This document shows, piece by piece, positions 5,646 to 5,654 of a stretch of 5,654 nt of DNA. Source of the DNA: Rubritepida sp. Its GTDB lineage: Bacteria > Pseudomonadota > Alphaproteobacteria > Acetobacterales > Acetobacteraceae. Numbering within the stretch: position 1 is the first letter of the stretch; every line of letters begins with the position of its first letter. The notes beneath the pieces are model-generated. The model did not search any database. It saw only the letters and a program-made list of their open reading frames with translations, and was not told the DNA's origin. The stretch lies in contig JACMRO010000488.1 of the NCBI GenBank assembly GCA_014376425.1, positions 1 to 5,654 of the forward strand. The letters are read 5' to 3'. The translations under genes and the position numbers were made by a program.

Positions 5646-5654
5646 ATGCCAGAC
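5646..5654 (+). CDS. Start of the next gene, truncated by the window edge (probable efflux operon partner)
   Basis: ATG at 5646 begins M-P-D and runs off the window. A good AGAGGGA ribosome site at 5635-5641 overlaps the stop of the channel gene and sits four bases before this ATG. Position and spacing suggest a co-transcribed gene. A periplasmic adaptor (HlyD/AcrA-like) or an inner membrane pump is common next to NodT-type channels, but three codons cannot identify it. Confidence 0.5.

Noticed and set aside
1..5654. CRISPR arrays, tRNA or rRNA genes, insertion sequences
   Set aside because: No regularly spaced direct repeats, no cloverleaf or rRNA motifs, and no transposase or terminal inverted repeats were seen on reading both strands.

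Overview
The window is GC-rich, densely coding DNA, with codon third positions almost all G or C. It most likely comes from an alphaproteobacterium. The C-terminal EipB-like (DUF1849) fragment at the left edge points to that class. The overall style (orphan family-5 binding proteins, TRAP transporters, a NodT-type outer membrane channel) would suit Acetobacteraceae/Roseomonas-like bacteria, but that finer placement is inference. All recognisable genes serve the cell envelope or transport.

Layout: (1) 1-156, + strand: the 3' end of an EipB-like periplasmic protein gene. (2) 157-317: a short convergent gap with a GC-rich hairpin. (3) 318-1901, - strand: a complete family-5 (peptide/nickel/Opp-type) ABC substrate-binding protein gene. 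Its leader (about 1902-2054) carries a well-conserved thiamine pyrophosphate (TPP) riboswitch at 1961-2054. (4) 2055-2225: a divergent control region. (5) 2226-2777 and 2774-4054, + strand: a TRAP transporter pair, DctQ-like small and DctM-like large membrane subunits, overlapping by ATGA. (6) 4055-4226: a gap with hairpins and a degenerate repeat-like sequence. (7) 4227-5636, + strand: an OprM/NodT-type outer membrane efflux lipoprotein. (8) From 5646: the first three codons of a probable next gene in the efflux operon.

How it fits together: the binding-protein gene is transcribed alone. It has its own TPP-responsive leader and no ABC permease or ATPase beside it, which suggests thiamine-repressed uptake of thiamine, a precursor or a related compound through membrane parts encoded elsewhere. 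The TRAP pair lacks its DctP receptor within the window. The outer membrane channel appears to start a tripartite efflux operon whose other parts lie beyond the right edge. The most noteworthy item is the pairing of a TPP riboswitch with a solitary family-5 binding protein. I saw no tRNA, rRNA, CRISPR array, transposase or phage gene.
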